Positions 1 to 11,819 of a stretch of DNA of 64,000 bases are shown piece after piece. The notes below the pieces were generated by a model that saw nothing but the letters and a program-made list of their open reading frames with translations, was not told the origin of the DNA and searched no databases. Source of the stretch: Rhyacophila brunnea (lineage: Eukaryota; Arthropoda; Insecta; Trichoptera; Rhyacophilidae); the NCBI GenBank assembly GCA_022495005.1, contig JAGYXB010001943.1:186001-250000 (forward strand), in the 5' to 3' direction. The stretch's first letter is position 1. Every line of letters begins with the position of its first letter. The translations under genes and the position numbers were made by a program.

Positions 1-880
1 ATAAAGGAATTAATATTTTAGTTCAAGAAATTTAATTCAATTCATTAATTGATAAAATTGCAGAGATAGTATAATATAATAAAGTAATTAATAGAATTAT
101 ATTCAAGAAATTAAAATTGCTTCTATAATTTGAGTAATAATATAAGCATTGAGTAATTAAGTTGAAAATAATAATAGATCAGTGAATGATTTAATAAATT
201 GATTTCAAATGATATTAAGTTATTAAAAAAAGATGAACCTTTAATAGTTGGCAAAAGTTATAAAGTGCACAAAGCAAAAGATATAAATTCTCAATCGTAT
301 ATGCCGTGGTTTTTGGCAAGTATACATAATAAAAAATAATAAATACAATAAATTCACCAACCTGGTTCGAACAAATAACATAATAATAATTAATAATCAA
401 TGAGTGCCAGTTTGGTTTTGCGTGAGGGCGAGTCTATCGGAAAGTAATAAATACTGTGCGTCAAGCACCGTCCGAACATTTAAAAAGAACATTACTAAAA
501 TATACTACTCTCAGATGTCTAATCTGAATAAAAATAACAGCGTGGCTAACAACCAACAGCTGTGATGTGGATTCTCTGTTAAGCCTGTAGGAAACAAATG
601 ACGTGTGATGGTATTCCAAGCCATGATCCGGATCCCAAGCAGCGCTCCCACAAATAAAATAACGCGAACAAGGAGGAAACTAAGCTAGAAAAGAATTCCT
701 AGTACAAAATATATAATTAAAATTAATCATCGATTTTAGTATACTACGTTAAAGTCTACCATGGTGTAACAAGATATCGTCCGTTCCAGAATATACGGCT
801 CCGCTTCAAACTACTCTACTATATTGCATGATGTACAATAAGTCACACTTAAAACTATTTAGAAATACACCGCCGCAGAT
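1..880. other. AT-rich intergenic DNA, no gene seen
   Basis: The stretch is dominated by A/T with stop codons in all frames. A GC-raised patch at about 415-660 has no recognisable protein or repeat signature. Nothing can be named. Confidence 0.6.
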
Positions 881-2060
881 TCTGGGCTAACTCAATCCCG
901 CCAAACCCGAGACCTCTGGTGACGTACGTTTTCCTCTGGTTCCAAATGTTCCAGTCCTAGAGAATGGAAAGCAATAGGCCTGAAACCCATCAGTAACGAA
1001 CCTCCCACATGAAGAGAAAGAAAATACTACGGAGCACCACATGAAAACCAAGCAACGACGAGGAAACCATGAACACATCGGAAGCTAAATGTAATTAAAA
1101 TGAACCACACGGTTCGCAACGGATTTGACATTCAAGTCAAGGTCGCAAAAAAAATAAAAAATTGATTAAAAGGCTAACGAGCACGTATTATAACGACCAC
1201 TTTCCTGTAATAGGAAATAAAAAAAAACAAAAGGAATGGCTTCTCTCACTTCGGTTCAGGCACCTTCTCCAACAAAACTGCATAAAAAAACCAACCCAGT
1301 AAGACCGGGTTTCGAGGTAGGAAACAACGTCCGCATTCGGTAGAGCATCGCGTTGAATCCATACCTCCCACCATACAACCAAAAAGAAGCAACGGAATCT
1401 CAGGCAGCTGGATTCCGTTACCAGTGGAGGCTTAGCCGGAAACACCTTCCGTTCCGACCAGCGCTACCGAATAATCAATAATCAAGATACTGCTAGAGAG
1501 AAAAATAAGGGGTACCCTACCAGATCACCTTCAGTTCTGGTAGCGGTACAAATCCCTAGCAGATGGACATAACAAAACATTGATCACCATCCATCTAGCC
1601 TGAACCGAATTGAGTTGAGATAAAAAAATAAGAAAACAATGCCAAACTCTAATGTATATGATAAAATTAAAAAAAACCAAATAGCAAACAAAACCGTCAC
1701 GCAAAAACAAGTACAAAGGCAACTGGTATAAATAAAGATCACAAGATCCCCAGCGCGATGTACTTAATTAGACAATTGTAGGTAATTTTAAATATAGATA
1801 TTATATCACTAGGTAGCTAAACTGACAGGCCCTTCCAAACGCTAAGACAGCGGTTGCGTCTTCCGGGAACACCATAACTCTCATCCTGGCACTATGGTGG
1901 ATTTTAGAACTATGCTTGTTTACCAAAAGTTGGTCCAGATGCTGTTTGTGTGGTATGAATTGAGTAGGCCTCCTTCCCGAAAGGTCTGCAACCACCACCT
2001 TTGCGATGGACGTTCACCGGAACAAGGGTGTATTGCCATGTGCAGGAAAGAAGTCAGTAG
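880..2060 (-). other. GC-raised block with several short minus-strand ORFs, unassigned
   Basis: Base composition is clearly richer in G+C than the flanks, and open reading stretches of 60-85 codons occur on the minus strand at 887-1078, 1188-1445 and 1801-1998. They are rich in F, W, C and S, have no recognisable domain, and do not join into one frame. A decayed transposon, for example its 5' or untranslated part, would explain this, but I recognise no family. A real gene is unlikely. Confidence 0.3.
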
Positions 2061-5000
2061 CTGAAATAGTTTACCATAGGTGAGTAAAAATTCACAAAGA
2101 AATTGAAATAAAGAAATATAGAATTTATAATAGAAGGTATTACTCAATGACATAATATATGTATAAGATTTGCAATAATTAATTCGATAAAAAAAATCAA
2201 TCCAAAAAAGAAGCTTGTAAAAGAGCAAAAATAATAATTATAATTTATAAATATCTGAGGTGTGTAATAGACAAAAGACCAAAGAGTACAAAATTCCTTC
2301 ACGAAAAAATTGAATATTAATAAATAGGCATTATTAAAATGCGGCCCTGACAAAATTCAAAATAATTGGTTGAGTGTGACTAGCACGGAAACACACCTTT
2401 CCATAATAATAAAAGAAAAAATATTTGACAGAGTGTGTGTCGTAATGAATGAAGGTTTGATAACTCCTAAAAGTTTCAAACAAAGTTGATAATGAATAAA
2501 ATATCAGCATTTTTTTTTAAAAAAATTTGCCCAGTGCACGCTGAACAAGCAAAAAAAATAATCAATTATTAAATTCAAGTTAAATTGAAAGAAAAAATAA
2601 TTTAGTTAGTTCCAATGTAAATGTAATTAAATATCAATTCAAGATTGTATTTGAAAGAAAAATATTTTAATACTCAAAGAAAATTTTTTTTTTTTAAATA
2701 TCAATGAAAGAGAATATTCAAAATTAAAATGTACTCTAAATGCATATATGGAAGTTTTAAATAATAATTATTTATTTATATAAAAAAATTGCAAAATCAA
2801 AAAGAATGTAATTAATAATTTAAGTGAAAGTAAATTGAATGTTTATGAATAATAAATAGCGGATGCTAGGATTTGAAAAGAGAAAAAAAGAATTTAAAAT
2901 ATTAATTAATGTTAGCTTATATGCTTTTTAAAAAATTAGGAGAGGACGGAAAGTTGCATATAGTTGAGTGAAAGCATCTAGAATGAAATCAACAAGCTTT
3001 AAAAAAAATATGTCTTTAAATTAGAAAGGATTGTGACAGGAGAGAAAAAATTAAATTGATTCAAAAAAATATGTAGACGGAAGTTTTTATATAGGAATTA
3101 AGAAGGAAAATTTTATTAAAAATATTCACCTGTAAAAATAATTATTTATGTATAATAAATAATCATTCTTACGAAAGAACAGAATCTTGAAATTAAATAT
3201 TTCAAATAAATTCTACGAAGGTGTCATCTATCGACTGCAAATGTAAGCGCGCTTGATGTTGTGAACAAAAATCAATTTAAAATATGAATAATTGAATAGG
3301 AATTAAAAATGACTAAATCTATTTCAATGAACGAAAGATTACTTGAATTTTATCAATAATGAACGCGAAATGAATAATTTCAATTGTCTACTTTATAAAA
3401 AGAACAGATTTGAAAAACTAATATCGAACTGTCAAACTAGTAAGAAAAACAATGTAGAAACATATTATCCGAAATAAATGTATTCTACCGTCGCAAATAA
3501 TTAATTGTAATAGCATAATAAAATGAATAGAAAGTTAATAATTAAGGAGAAATGAATTTAGAATAATTTAGTGTCAAATTTTAACAAGAATGAAAATATA
3601 TCACTCAAATAATCGATGACAGCTCGACTGTCGACTAAATAGTGGAATAACCCGATAATGATTTTATTCGAGATATAGAAATTATTAATTATTCACAATA
3701 TAGAAATGGAACGAAAGGACCTTTTGTAAACTCCATTCCATAATAAGGTTCATCCAGCTGTCCAATTGATTTGGTGTTACATCCACTTAGTATGTTTCAA
3801 TTCAATGGTTCTATCAAATTTGAGGTTAATAATTCTTGTCATCCAGTAGGTATATAAATGTTCATGTCGATCTCGTCCAAGTTTGACATCCTTCCTTCTC
3901 CTTTGGAACTTTATTAAATCACTTTTAGCACCATACTAAACATAAAACAAACTTTTTGCTGAAACAATCAATGGTTAACACAAATTCCGATGCCCAAATA
4001 TTGACATTTCCATACCAATAATGTGGGTATCACATAAATTATAGAAGAAATATGTATTGATGATAAATGTGCAAATTGTATTTCAAAATTAGGTGTATAC
4101 CATACAAAACACTCTTAATATTAATTTGCGAAGGAATAATTGTAGCTTACAACACAATATTAAATAAATTTCACAAGGACAATAATGAAATTGGCGTGAC
4201 GTATTGATCTCTCCTTTAGATCGCCATTCTTCGCGTACAGCATAGACTAGTCTCACGTCTGTTGCAAGTACCGCGTAAGTCAATAAAAGACTTTATATGA
4301 AAAATATAACACACATAGTTACGACCACCGAACCAGAAAAATTTAAGAAAAATATTCCGCAAATAATACGTTTTAATTTGTCATTAATTAATTTACAAGT
4401 TTAATAAGTTATAAGAAATAGAATAATTATCAAAGTGCGTCTAAAATCACGCCCGATACGGAAGCGCACGCAAGCGATGTCACACGACGGTAATCAAAAA
4501 ACATTCAAAACTGAACCGGCAAAAATTGGTATAATTAGAACTAATGACTCTGAAAACAAAATACAGTTACGGTAGCAATTATTGTATGAAATCGTGACTA
4601 GCAAAATTTAAAAATTTTTTATTATCGGAACAAATTAAATTTAGAGAAAATAGAACGAAATAACGAAAGAGTTCGCAATCCGAAACAAATAACTGTAGTC
4701 TTTGGGAGGTAAGTCATCGTGTTTTGGAAAAGAAATATTCAAAAAGAAACACGATGCTTGTTGGGTGCCAATGTCATGTATTTATTTGTCATATTATGGC
4801 TTTAATGGGGGTTAGGAATAGGTATGGATGGGATGGGAATGTGGAACGGGATAGGGATAAGCATGAGACTCGGGGAAATAGGATGCAGGGTCGTGGATGG
4901 TTTGACTTTTACCTCTATGACCTCAGTTACCTGTCCGGTTACTACACTCATTCGTTGGATGTTCCTGTATAATAATAAATTACATAAAGATGGAATAAAT

Positions 5001-5260
5001 ATAAATATCTCGGATTGAGCGCCACTCTATGATGATGCATAGAGACAATAGTGATAAGGAAAATTAAATGAAAAGCAAGTAGAGAAATTTCAACAATTGT
5101 ATATTAATAAATAAGATAACTTGCGGGCTACAGTGTATAAAAATGTATAATTACTTAAGTGATTCACGAGCACCTAATGCGATACAATATTTAAATAAAT
5201 TAGAACAAAAACCCAAAAGCTAATTCGAAACAAAGACTAGTTCGGTGGACCGTAACATAA
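2060..5260. other. AT-rich intergenic DNA, no gene seen
   Basis: Long A- and T-rich runs continue to about 4,700. The overlapping short ORFs at 4,724-5,018 have no domain and read the same G-rich patch in two frames, so I do not treat them as genes. No inverted or tandem repeat stands out. Confidence 0.6.
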
Positions 5261-5644
5261 ATGAACAATAAATACCAATTATACAAAAGGCTCTCCAGCC
5301 TTTTCGCTGCCCTCGATTCCTTCCAGGACGGAATCGAGGAGTGCGTCTTCAACCGTGTGGGGACCGTGGAGTACCTCCGATCTCCTGGCGTGGGGGGGAC
5401 GTCCTTCAGATGGCCATCGTCCTCGTCTCCAAAACGTCAGGAAATCGAAAGCCCTGTGCCCAGGGTCCGAGGCTCGGAACTGGCCAAGACGTCTGCTTCC
5501 TTCGAACGATCAAGACTGAGAGATCGACTCCTGCTTCGCCTTTGTGTAAAAAACCCGCTATCCCCTATAGCGCCGGAAATAGTGTCACGAACTCCGTACA
5601 AACTATTCCGTGCGCAGGCGCGATCCGGTCGTACTTTTGCTTAG
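5261..5644 (+). CDS. uncharacterised 127-codon ORF in a GC-rich island (doubtful gene)
   Basis: An ATG at 5,261 opens a 127-codon frame through a block much richer in G+C than its surroundings (about 5,290-5,640). The product is basic, with many S, R and P, and shows no signal peptide, membrane segment or domain I know. A second frame (5,341-5,658) is also open, which suggests openness from GC content rather than selection. A small hairpin with 9-bp arms (CTCGATTCC and GGAATCGAG) lies at about 5,313-5,339. It could be a transposon remnant, a lone exon or chance. Confidence 0.2.
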   Translation: MNNKYQLYKRLSSLFAALDSFQDGIEECVFNRVGTVEYLRSPGVGGTSFRWPSSSSPKRQEIESPVPRVRGSELAKTSASFERSRLRDRLLLRLCVKNPLSPIAPEIVSRTPYKLFRAQARSGRTFA

Positions 5645-5819
5645 TGTTGCCCTCGTAAAGACTTCCTTGACTTAGTGTGTTATGTTATAAAATAACATGA
5701 CACTTCCTGTAAGCCGACAAGAACCGTGTTTTATTTACACATTAATTTTATGTTAGTACTATACGATCTAAAAAGGTTGGACAGTCTTTAATTTTACGGC
5801 TATATATTTCCGATATAAC

Positions 5820-6001
5820 CAGGGCTCGAAATGGAAAATTTTACGAACCGGAGCGCTCGATGTGTTTTTTATAAAAATAAATGTGTCAAATTCTTTGTTA
5901 TATGGCTTATCAACCTCATATAGTCAAGTTAATTTTTTCACAAGACAAAGCGATAATTTTGGGAATTTTATGAACGGCGCTCCGATCCATTTCGAGCCCT
6001 G
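5820..6001. mobile_element. 182-bp hAT-type MITE with 8-bp TSD
   Basis: The left end CAGGGCTCGAAATGGA is mirrored by TCCATTTCGAGCCCTG at the right end. Both sides are flanked by the perfect 8-bp duplication GATATAAC (5,812-5,819 and 6,002-6,009). CAG...CTG ends with an 8-bp duplication are diagnostic of hAT transposons. It is too short to code, so it is a non-autonomous copy. A diverged relative starts at about 61,399. Confidence 0.9.
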
Positions 6002-6009
6002 GATATAAC

Positions 6010-7017
6010 ATTTCACGGTGAAGTGTGATACGGCAAACTGCATACGTACAAGTTTCCGTATACGATATTCTACATGATTTTTTTTTCAAAATGTTTAGGG
6101 CCTTATGAGGATCTTTATGGAAGCATTGTTATAATGCTTTACTTAATTCGAATTAGTACGTCGTATCTATAAATAACACGACGTAACCAGACATGTTTAT
6201 ATTCAACCTTTGTATAAGTACGTTTAGTACCTATACACCTGTCGATAAAAGACATCGTCTTACGTGGACAGAAATAGCAATTTTCGTGTCTATAAAGGTG
6301 AGTGGGTACACGTGTGTCTTTTTACTTGGAATTAAGATTGAATCGCGCTAAATTATTGATGACCTATTCCAAAGTAAACGTTATTTACGGTTGTGATTGT
6401 AATACATCGCCTAGTTCTGTCTCTAACAAAAAGCACACCTTTCTAAATTTGTCTCGCTTTGCAGTAACATCTCTATCTACGTACTAATGAAGATTCATGA
6501 GTGCCTGATTAGTATTTTTATTTACCTGGCTATATTTTTAATCATTTAAATGTTTTTGTATTCACTATCAACCGTAGAAAGGAAAAAGAGCATTTAATCC
6601 ATACAAATCAAATTTTACAGCAGGCACAAAAACGTTTTTGTTATGGTTTTCAGTCAAAGTTAAAATATAAATTAGACATAACCTTAAAGTGCTTGATAGT
6701 AATTAATAATTTGGTTTTTATATCCCTAATCCGATATTTATATTGAGTTAATTAAAGAAAAATCAAAAAATATGATGGTTAAGTCGTTTTTCCCCACTTC
6801 ACTTCCTTCTTTTTTTAAGTAGAAGCTAAATTTAGATAATAAATCAGCATTTGCAGCTTACGTGTATTTAGTGGTATCCAATGTCATCATCCAATAAAAC
6901 CTATTTTGAAAAACTGTGGGTTATATCCTTTATCCTTTCTACAGTCGATGTAGTTATTATTGATGCAAAAAATATATAAAATACTAACAATACACTTTAA
7001 TCTGTTTGTCAGATCCG
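6010..7017. other. intergenic DNA, no feature seen
   Basis: AT-rich with no repeat, domain or RNA signature. The 61-codon ORF at 6,302-6,487 has no recognisable features. Confidence 0.5.
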
Positions 7018-7342
7018 TGGAACACAGAATTAATTGGAACTGAAATACCGAACGGGTGCGGAGTAACAGGTAACCGATCTTGAGTGTGAAAGAATATGGG
7101 ATAAATTTAAACAGGTGTCAAGAATATGAAATTCTAAGCTTGTCCTTCGTTCTGACAACTGCACAACTGGTTTATGCACTGACGTTCATTCAATATTGGA
7201 CTGCATTTGAAGATTTCAGTATACATTATTACACGTATATAATGTGTATTTCCTTTTCATAGGACACTCACATATTCAAAACCCTGCTACAAAATGTAGT
7301 GTATTGGGGTATAGCATATCTGAATTCTATTTATTTATCTGT
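7018..7342 (+). repeat. dispersed repeat family A, copy 1
   Basis: About 325 bp that recurs at 35,645, 39,755, 43,952 and, inverted, 61,537. Shared landmarks are GGAACTGAAATACC near the start, AACCGATCT soon after, ACACTCACAnATTCAAAA near the end, and the terminal ATTCTATTTATTnATCTG. There is no ORF and no obvious Pol III box. I found no convincing target duplication, so the class is unknown. Confidence 0.8.
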
Positions 7343-8119
7343 TTATCCCGTATCTTTCTACACTCTAGATCGGTTGAGTGCTTCTCCACAATTGTTAGGT
7401 TTTTCAGTACCCATTATTTCTGACTTCCCTGTATGAAACTTACACAGCGTAAAAATTGCGTACGTACAAATTTAGTAGAATTTCGTCTCGATATCTGACA
7501 GTTAAAATAAAACTTTTTAAAGATAACCATGCTGCAATAATAAATTCATCAGAAGAAAGCAAAATGGTCAGATAGCAGTGCTTCAGTAATGAATTGATAC
7601 GCGGATTAAGAAGCGTGCGCCTATATCCAACCGTTGTCGCACGGGCTTAGTGAAAGCAAATGATATAATTAAAATTACGAGAAGTTTAACGAGTCAGACG
7701 GCAGCAGTGAAGTAGTGTGGTCAGGTGCGAGTAGAGGTGCTCGTGCCTATACCCAATTGTCGCCAATCACGCGGAATTTCTTGAGCTCTCATTCAAGTGT
7801 GATACTGACGTAGATATTTATCTAAAATTACTGATTGAATATTGATATAAATGGAACCCCTGAGTACCAGTAGAATCAGTGTATTTCTTCACTGTGTTTA
7901 TCTATCTAGTTTTTATTTAGGAATTGGCAATCAGAATGACTAAAAACAAATCATTTCAAATACACAGTCAAATACGATATCAATATCGGGCGGATGTTAC
8001 GGAATTTCCAATTTAACTCAGGTTCACTAGCAGAATGGCCAGCAGGGCTATTCTAAAAAGTAAACACTGGAACACGTTTCCGTTAATAATTTTATTGCTC
8101 CAAAATAACACGGATACCA
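7343..8119. other. intergenic DNA with a GC-raised patch at 7,590-7,800
   Basis: The patch contains several GCGTGCGC/GTGCGAG-type words and no ORF. It could be regulatory or a decayed repeat. The rest is AT-rich. Confidence 0.35.
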
Positions 8120-8256
8120 CTCGGAGCAATTTCATAAACAAGGTGGTTATCTACAATAATAAAATCACATACATTTATTGTGTCCTCATCGGGAATCCAA
8201 CCCGGAACTCTCGGATGAAAAGTCAGCGCCTTGCGCATTGCACCACGAGAGCCGCC
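8120..8256 (-). repeat. tRNA-derived SINE (type 1), minus strand
   Basis: Read on the minus strand, the head GGCTCTCGTGGTGCAATGCG matches a Pol III A box, followed about 35 nt later by a B box (GGTTGGATTCCC). A tRNA-unrelated body ending in ACAATA-rich sequence follows. Related heads occur at 9,792 and 36,200, and a truncated one at 8,350. The 3' boundary is approximate. Confidence 0.75.
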
Positions 8257-8349
8257 ACTACGTCGTATTCACGTCATTACATCACGAGCTGTCAAAGGTC
8301 ATTGAGTAGCACAGTTGACACGTATTATCTGATTCCAAATGCATAAAAA

Positions 8350-8500
8350 AGGCGCTGGCCTTTCATACAGGAGCTCTGGGATCGATTTCGGTGAGGACAC
8401 AATATATTTATGTGATTTTATCAAAATCTGAGTGTTGTTTTCACTTGTATTAATAAATATACTACTGTCGTTGGGCCTCTAGGCTTGTTGTAGTATTGAA
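8350..8500 (+). repeat. tRNA-derived SINE (type 1), 5'-truncated
   Basis: It starts inside the tRNA-like head (GCGCTGGCCTTTCATAC), passes the B-box region (GGGATCGATTTC) and continues into the body GTGAGGACACAATATA shared with the copy at 8,120-8,256. The A box is missing. It runs into a TA microsatellite. Confidence 0.65.
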
Positions 8501-8505
8501 AAGAA

Positions 8506-8557
8506 TATGTATGTATATATATATATATATATAGATATATATATATATATATATATT
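8506..8557. repeat. (TA)n microsatellite
   Basis: TATG units pass into an almost pure TA tract with one TAGA interruption, directly after the SINE tail. Confidence 0.9.
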
Positions 8558-8577
8558 TTCTTTTAATATTATATAAT

Positions 8578-8969
8578 ATCGTCACCTCAATGCTACAACT
8601 AGATAACTCTGATTTGGTCATTGTTGGGAAAATGAAATGTAAACCTTACTTGATTAACATAAATCTAGGCTATATGTAATTATTATTTAAAATAAAAATG
8701 GAAAATTGTGCTTATCTAATTGGGAGCAATTAAATAATGTTCATTGTATGAAAATTTATTAATTGTAGATATATTATTTTATTTATTTAATGAAATTATT
8801 ATTAGGTATTTAATATTTTCAAACACAAAATTAATACAGTTCCCATTAACTACTAACTTACCTTGTTTTATCATTTTGTAGAGAAAGAAATGTAGAATCC
8901 TATTCAATTGCTATCTCAAAAACAGTGAAAATTAAGTTATCTAGTTGTAGGTAGTATTGAGGTGACGAT
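8578..8969. mobile_element. 392-bp MITE with ~40-bp terminal inverted repeats
   Basis: The left end ATCGTCACCTCAATGCTACA is mirrored on the right by GTAGTATTGAGGTGACGAT. Homology runs inward through the words CTAGATAACT/AGTTATCTAG. ATAAT flanks both sides (8,573-8,577 and 8,970-8,974), a plausible 5-bp duplication, though in AT-rich DNA. The interior is non-coding. A third copy of the end lies at 9,672. Confidence 0.75.
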
Positions 8970-9000
8970 ATAATAATATGGGTGGCCGTGTTAAAAAAAT

Positions 9001-9078
9001 ATCACACCAAACAGTTAATTTCCCGGGATAATTAACTGCTTGAAAATGACGGAGTTAAGTGATATGTCAGGGTGTGAT
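9001..9078. repeat. 78-bp palindromic mini-element
   Basis: Ends are ATCACACC and GGTGTGAT, and an internal hairpin CAGTTAATT...AATTAACTG lies in the left half. No clear target duplication is visible, so this may be a tiny MITE or a chance foldback. Confidence 0.4.
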
Positions 9079-9299
9079 AATTATTGAATTAATACACGGT
9101 AAAAGTGTACCTAATTGAAGAATAAGGTATCAAAATAAATTAAAAAAATAGTGGTCACTCATTATGCAATTAATACCTTTACACTATTATAATATAGTAA
9201 ATAGTATATTATGGAAGTTAAGTAAAATACCACTGCATGGTAGTGTTCTATCTACAGATTTCCAAGCAAAGCAGTGCTGTCTCAAAACGAACACTTAAA

Positions 9300-9560
9300 T
9301 AATAAAACAGACTATGGCTACCTCACGAAAGTGTTAATGGGGGTGAAATGGGGCGGTATGCGGGCAGAACAGGGAGAGGTCGGGGGGTGCCAAATAAAGG
9401 GCCTGAGGTAGCGGACGCTGTAAATCAATCTTCGATAGCGAAACAAGCTGCCGCCCGCCGCTTCTCTAGCCAGGGGTGGGCAGTTATTTGTGACACTTCG
9501 CGAGACATCGAGGATTTTTATCCTACTCAAATCGCAGGATAGGTTTATCATTGTTGTATT
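9300..9560. other. GC-rich patch with short ORFs on both strands, unassigned
   Basis: Opposed ORFs at 9,348-9,542 (+) and 9,318-9,551 (-) share the same GC-rich block, a sign of composition rather than coding. The word CAGGGGTGGGCAG (about 9,472) resembles a hAT end, but no mirrored end was found. Confidence 0.35.
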
Positions 9561-9671
9561 GATTTTAAGAATTCAGCACATCATCCATTAGCACCATTAT
9601 TGACATCCATTGTTAACGAACCCTCTCTGGTAATAAAGTAAGTACTTACCTACATAACCAATACATATAAC

Positions 9672-9715
9672 ATCGTCACCTCAATACTTCAGCTAGATAA
9701 CTTAAATTTCCCTCA
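9672..9715 (+). repeat. solo end of the 392-bp MITE family
   Basis: It starts ATCGTCACCTCAATACT and continues through CTAGATAACTTAAATTT, matching the end of the element at 8,578-8,969. No partner end follows, so it is a truncated copy. Confidence 0.7.
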
Positions 9716-9791
9716 AAATCACGTGCAAAAATACAGTCTGAATATCATGCTAGATAGAATATAATTATTATAATATATAATCATATTATCG

Positions 9792-9900
9792 TGATACCCG
9801 CGTAGTCCAGTGCGTAAGGCGCTAGCTTTTCGTATGGGTACTCCAGGTTCAATTCAGTCACAATATAATATGTATGTGGTTTTCTAAAAACCTAGATGCT
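9792..9900 (+). repeat. tRNA-derived SINE (type 1), 5' head present
   Basis: The A-box-like GTAGTCCAGTGCG (about 9,802) and the B-box-like GGTTCAATTCAG (about 9,846) are correctly spaced. They are followed by the SINE body word CACAATATAATATGTATG seen in related form at 8,390 and 36,150. The 3' end is unclear. Confidence 0.7.
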
Positions 9901-10091
9901 CTGATTGTTTAAATTCTAAGATTAAACTATTGCTTCGCTACACTATTGTCATTAAGCATCATAGCCTGTTAAAGTGCAAAAAAAGAAGAATAATACAAAT
10001 GTCTGAAGAGTTTAAATAAAACTTATCTAACGGTATTCTGAACATAAATAACTGAAAACACCCACTAGAAATAATCATATTTAACAAAATG

Positions 10092-10167
10092 CGACGCCTG
10101 ACGGGTTTTGAACACGTATGTCCACTGGTATCGCCCCAATATACTTTTATCAATTAAGCTACAGGCC
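10092..10167 (-). tRNA. tRNA-like pseudogene inside repeat family F
   Basis: The minus strand gives a 76-nt tRNA-length sequence: TAGCTTAATTGATA as D-arm/A box, an anticodon-like stem ATTGG/CCAGT, a T arm around GTTCAAAACCC, and an end CAGGCGTCG whose CAGGC pairs with 5' GCCTG. Weak points are a T-stem mismatch, a G instead of T before the presumed anticodon, and an incomplete acceptor stem. It sits in a repeat, so it is a SINE-type tRNA relic rather than a working gene. Confidence 0.55.
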
Positions 10168-10482
10168 TTATTCTTAATTACGATAATCCTAAATTATGAT
10201 CCTCGATGTAATGCTTATCAAATTGCGTTATTATTGAATATCAGTTTTTGTGTTTTAAATCGAGGAATATTAATTGCCTTAATTACTAACCGACGCCCGG
10301 CTCTCGCCAAATATTTAGTTATAATGTCTACTTGAACTTTCTAACAATTTTTAATAAACCATTTTTTTATTCAACGAATATTTCACATGATTTTATAATT
10401 ACCATTATTATACATACATAATTTTAAAACACATCAGATATAATATACCCACTAGAAAAAAATCACATTTAAAAAAAATACG

Positions 10483-10535
10483 ACGCCTGACGGGATTTAA
10501 ACCCGTATATCCAATGGTATCGCGCCATAAGGTAT
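10483..10535 (-). pseudogene. tRNA-like 3' half inside repeat family F
   Basis: The minus-strand T arm ACGGG TTTAAAT CCCGT is perfectly paired and is followed by CAGGCGTCG, as in the copy at 10,092. The 5' half is lost. Confidence 0.55.
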
Positions 10536-10825
10536 ACAATAGGAATTTTAAGAAGTCTTCTGTTGGTAACTGTACATAATATTATATATGTGCAATTGGG
10601 GAGTGAGATATTTGAAGACTTCGTCATCAAAAATGAGATTGTTTTTTAAGCCTTATATGAATGAGTTCTGAGTTATTTGTTACTTGTATTATAAGTACGA
10701 AAGGAAGCAATGTAATACTATGTATTATATTCAATACTATTATCAAAATAAGCATAAATCATGTGATTTGAAAATACCTAAGATGTATAGCTACATACGG
10801 GAAAAAATATTTGGAATAATATAAA

Positions 10826-10903
10826 CGACGTCCTGAGGGACTCGAACCCACATACACTGAAGTCGCGTCAATATGATTTACTAACTGAGCCACGTGTGTT
10901 ATA
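10826..10903 (-). pseudogene. tRNA-like sequence with canonical A and B boxes
   Basis: The minus strand reads ACGTGGCTCAGTTAG (A box) and GGTTCGAGTCC (perfect B box), ending AGGACGTCG. Acceptor pairing is poor. It belongs to the same repeat cluster and could drive Pol III transcription of a SINE-like unit. Confidence 0.55.
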
Positions 10904-11377
10904 TCTAATAATGAGGAAATTAACTAGTAGTATATACACCAAGTGCTTAACAAATTGCATTATTCTTGACAATTGGTTTTTTGTAGTTTAAATAAACGGA
11001 TCAAGAATAAATACCTACTTACGTTAATTGCTAGCTGACGTCAGGATCTCTCCAAAATTTAGTTTTAAAATTGTTTATATTTTTAGTAATTTAATAATAT
11101 TTTTTATTGTTCAACGAATGATTCACAAGATTTAAGAATGAACCATTATTATTAAACATACATATTTAAAAATACTTCAGATATTTATACTCTATCAAAG
11201 TAATCCTATTGATCAGGAATTTTATTTTAGTTATTAAAATAATTTAATGATAAGTGTATAAAATCTACTATGTATATTATTTTTTTAGGAAGTTTATTCT
11301 AGCAATATTATTTAAGTTTTATTGTAATATATATATAATTTGTTGAGATATCCTCAGAAAAAAATCTATGAACAAAA

Positions 11378-11430
11378 TACGACGCCCGTAGAGATTTGAA
11401 CCCCTCATCCATTGGATTCGTATCCAGGAG
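11378..11430 (-). pseudogene. tRNA-like 3' half inside repeat family F
   Basis: The minus strand contains GGATACGAATCC (anticodon-stem-like palindrome), then GGTTCAAATCTC and GGGCGTCG. The 5' half is missing. Confidence 0.45.
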
Positions 11431-11539
11431 ATTTTTTATAGACATATATTTGAGGTGTCTTCAAATGTTGTATGTCCAATAAAGAATGTTACATTCTCAA
11501 ATCATCTGAAAATAAATGTAATATAAAAAAATCCATTAA

Positions 11540-11800
11540 CATACATTTATTTTGATTTAAAATACAAAAGCCGATTGCCAATAGTAACTTAATTTGGAAA
11601 GCGCTTCTGAGAGCATATATACCTATAGAATTGTGGTCAATGTCCCAATGTCCATAGGCGCGAATCCTGAGAGACGCAGGTTCGATTCCTGCTGGGTCTC
11701 ATATGTTTTTATCAAAAACAGGTTTTTTCTATCGGTTATATATTCTTTCAAAAGCGTTTTCCAAAATAATGTATGTTCAATTAATAAAGAATAGATAAAT
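11540..11800 (+). repeat. repeat family F unit with split tRNA-like core
   Basis: AACTTAATTTGGAAAGCG (A-box-like) at about 11,585 is separated by about 90 nt from GCAGGTTCGATTCCTGC (about 11,680), a perfect 5-bp T stem with B box. The tail TTTTTCTATCGGTTATA and CAAAATAATGTATGTTCAAT follows. The long gap between the boxes is the same arrangement as at 16,912-17,063. Confidence 0.65.
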
Positions 11801-11819
11801 TGGACAATCCTTTTCAAAT

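Larger units (their letters stand above)
10040..11800. repeat. cluster of tRNA-containing repeat family F copies
   Basis: At least five partial units share the same parts: the tail ATTCAACGAATnnTTCAC (10,368 and 11,115), a tRNA-like core, a linker with TTTTGTGTTTTAAATC, and ACTAACCGACG. Orientation is mostly minus, with a plus-oriented unit at 11,540-11,800. The tRNA-like cores are listed separately. Copies are diverged and truncated, indicating repeated insertion or local duplication. Confidence 0.7.

Noticed and set aside
4724..5018. Two overlapping plus-strand ORFs of 82 and 64 codons
   Set aside because: They read the same G-rich patch in two frames, lack domains and have no sign of splicing or conservation.
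9470..9560. hAT-like end CAGGGGTGGGCAG
   Set aside because: No mirrored end or target duplication could be found.
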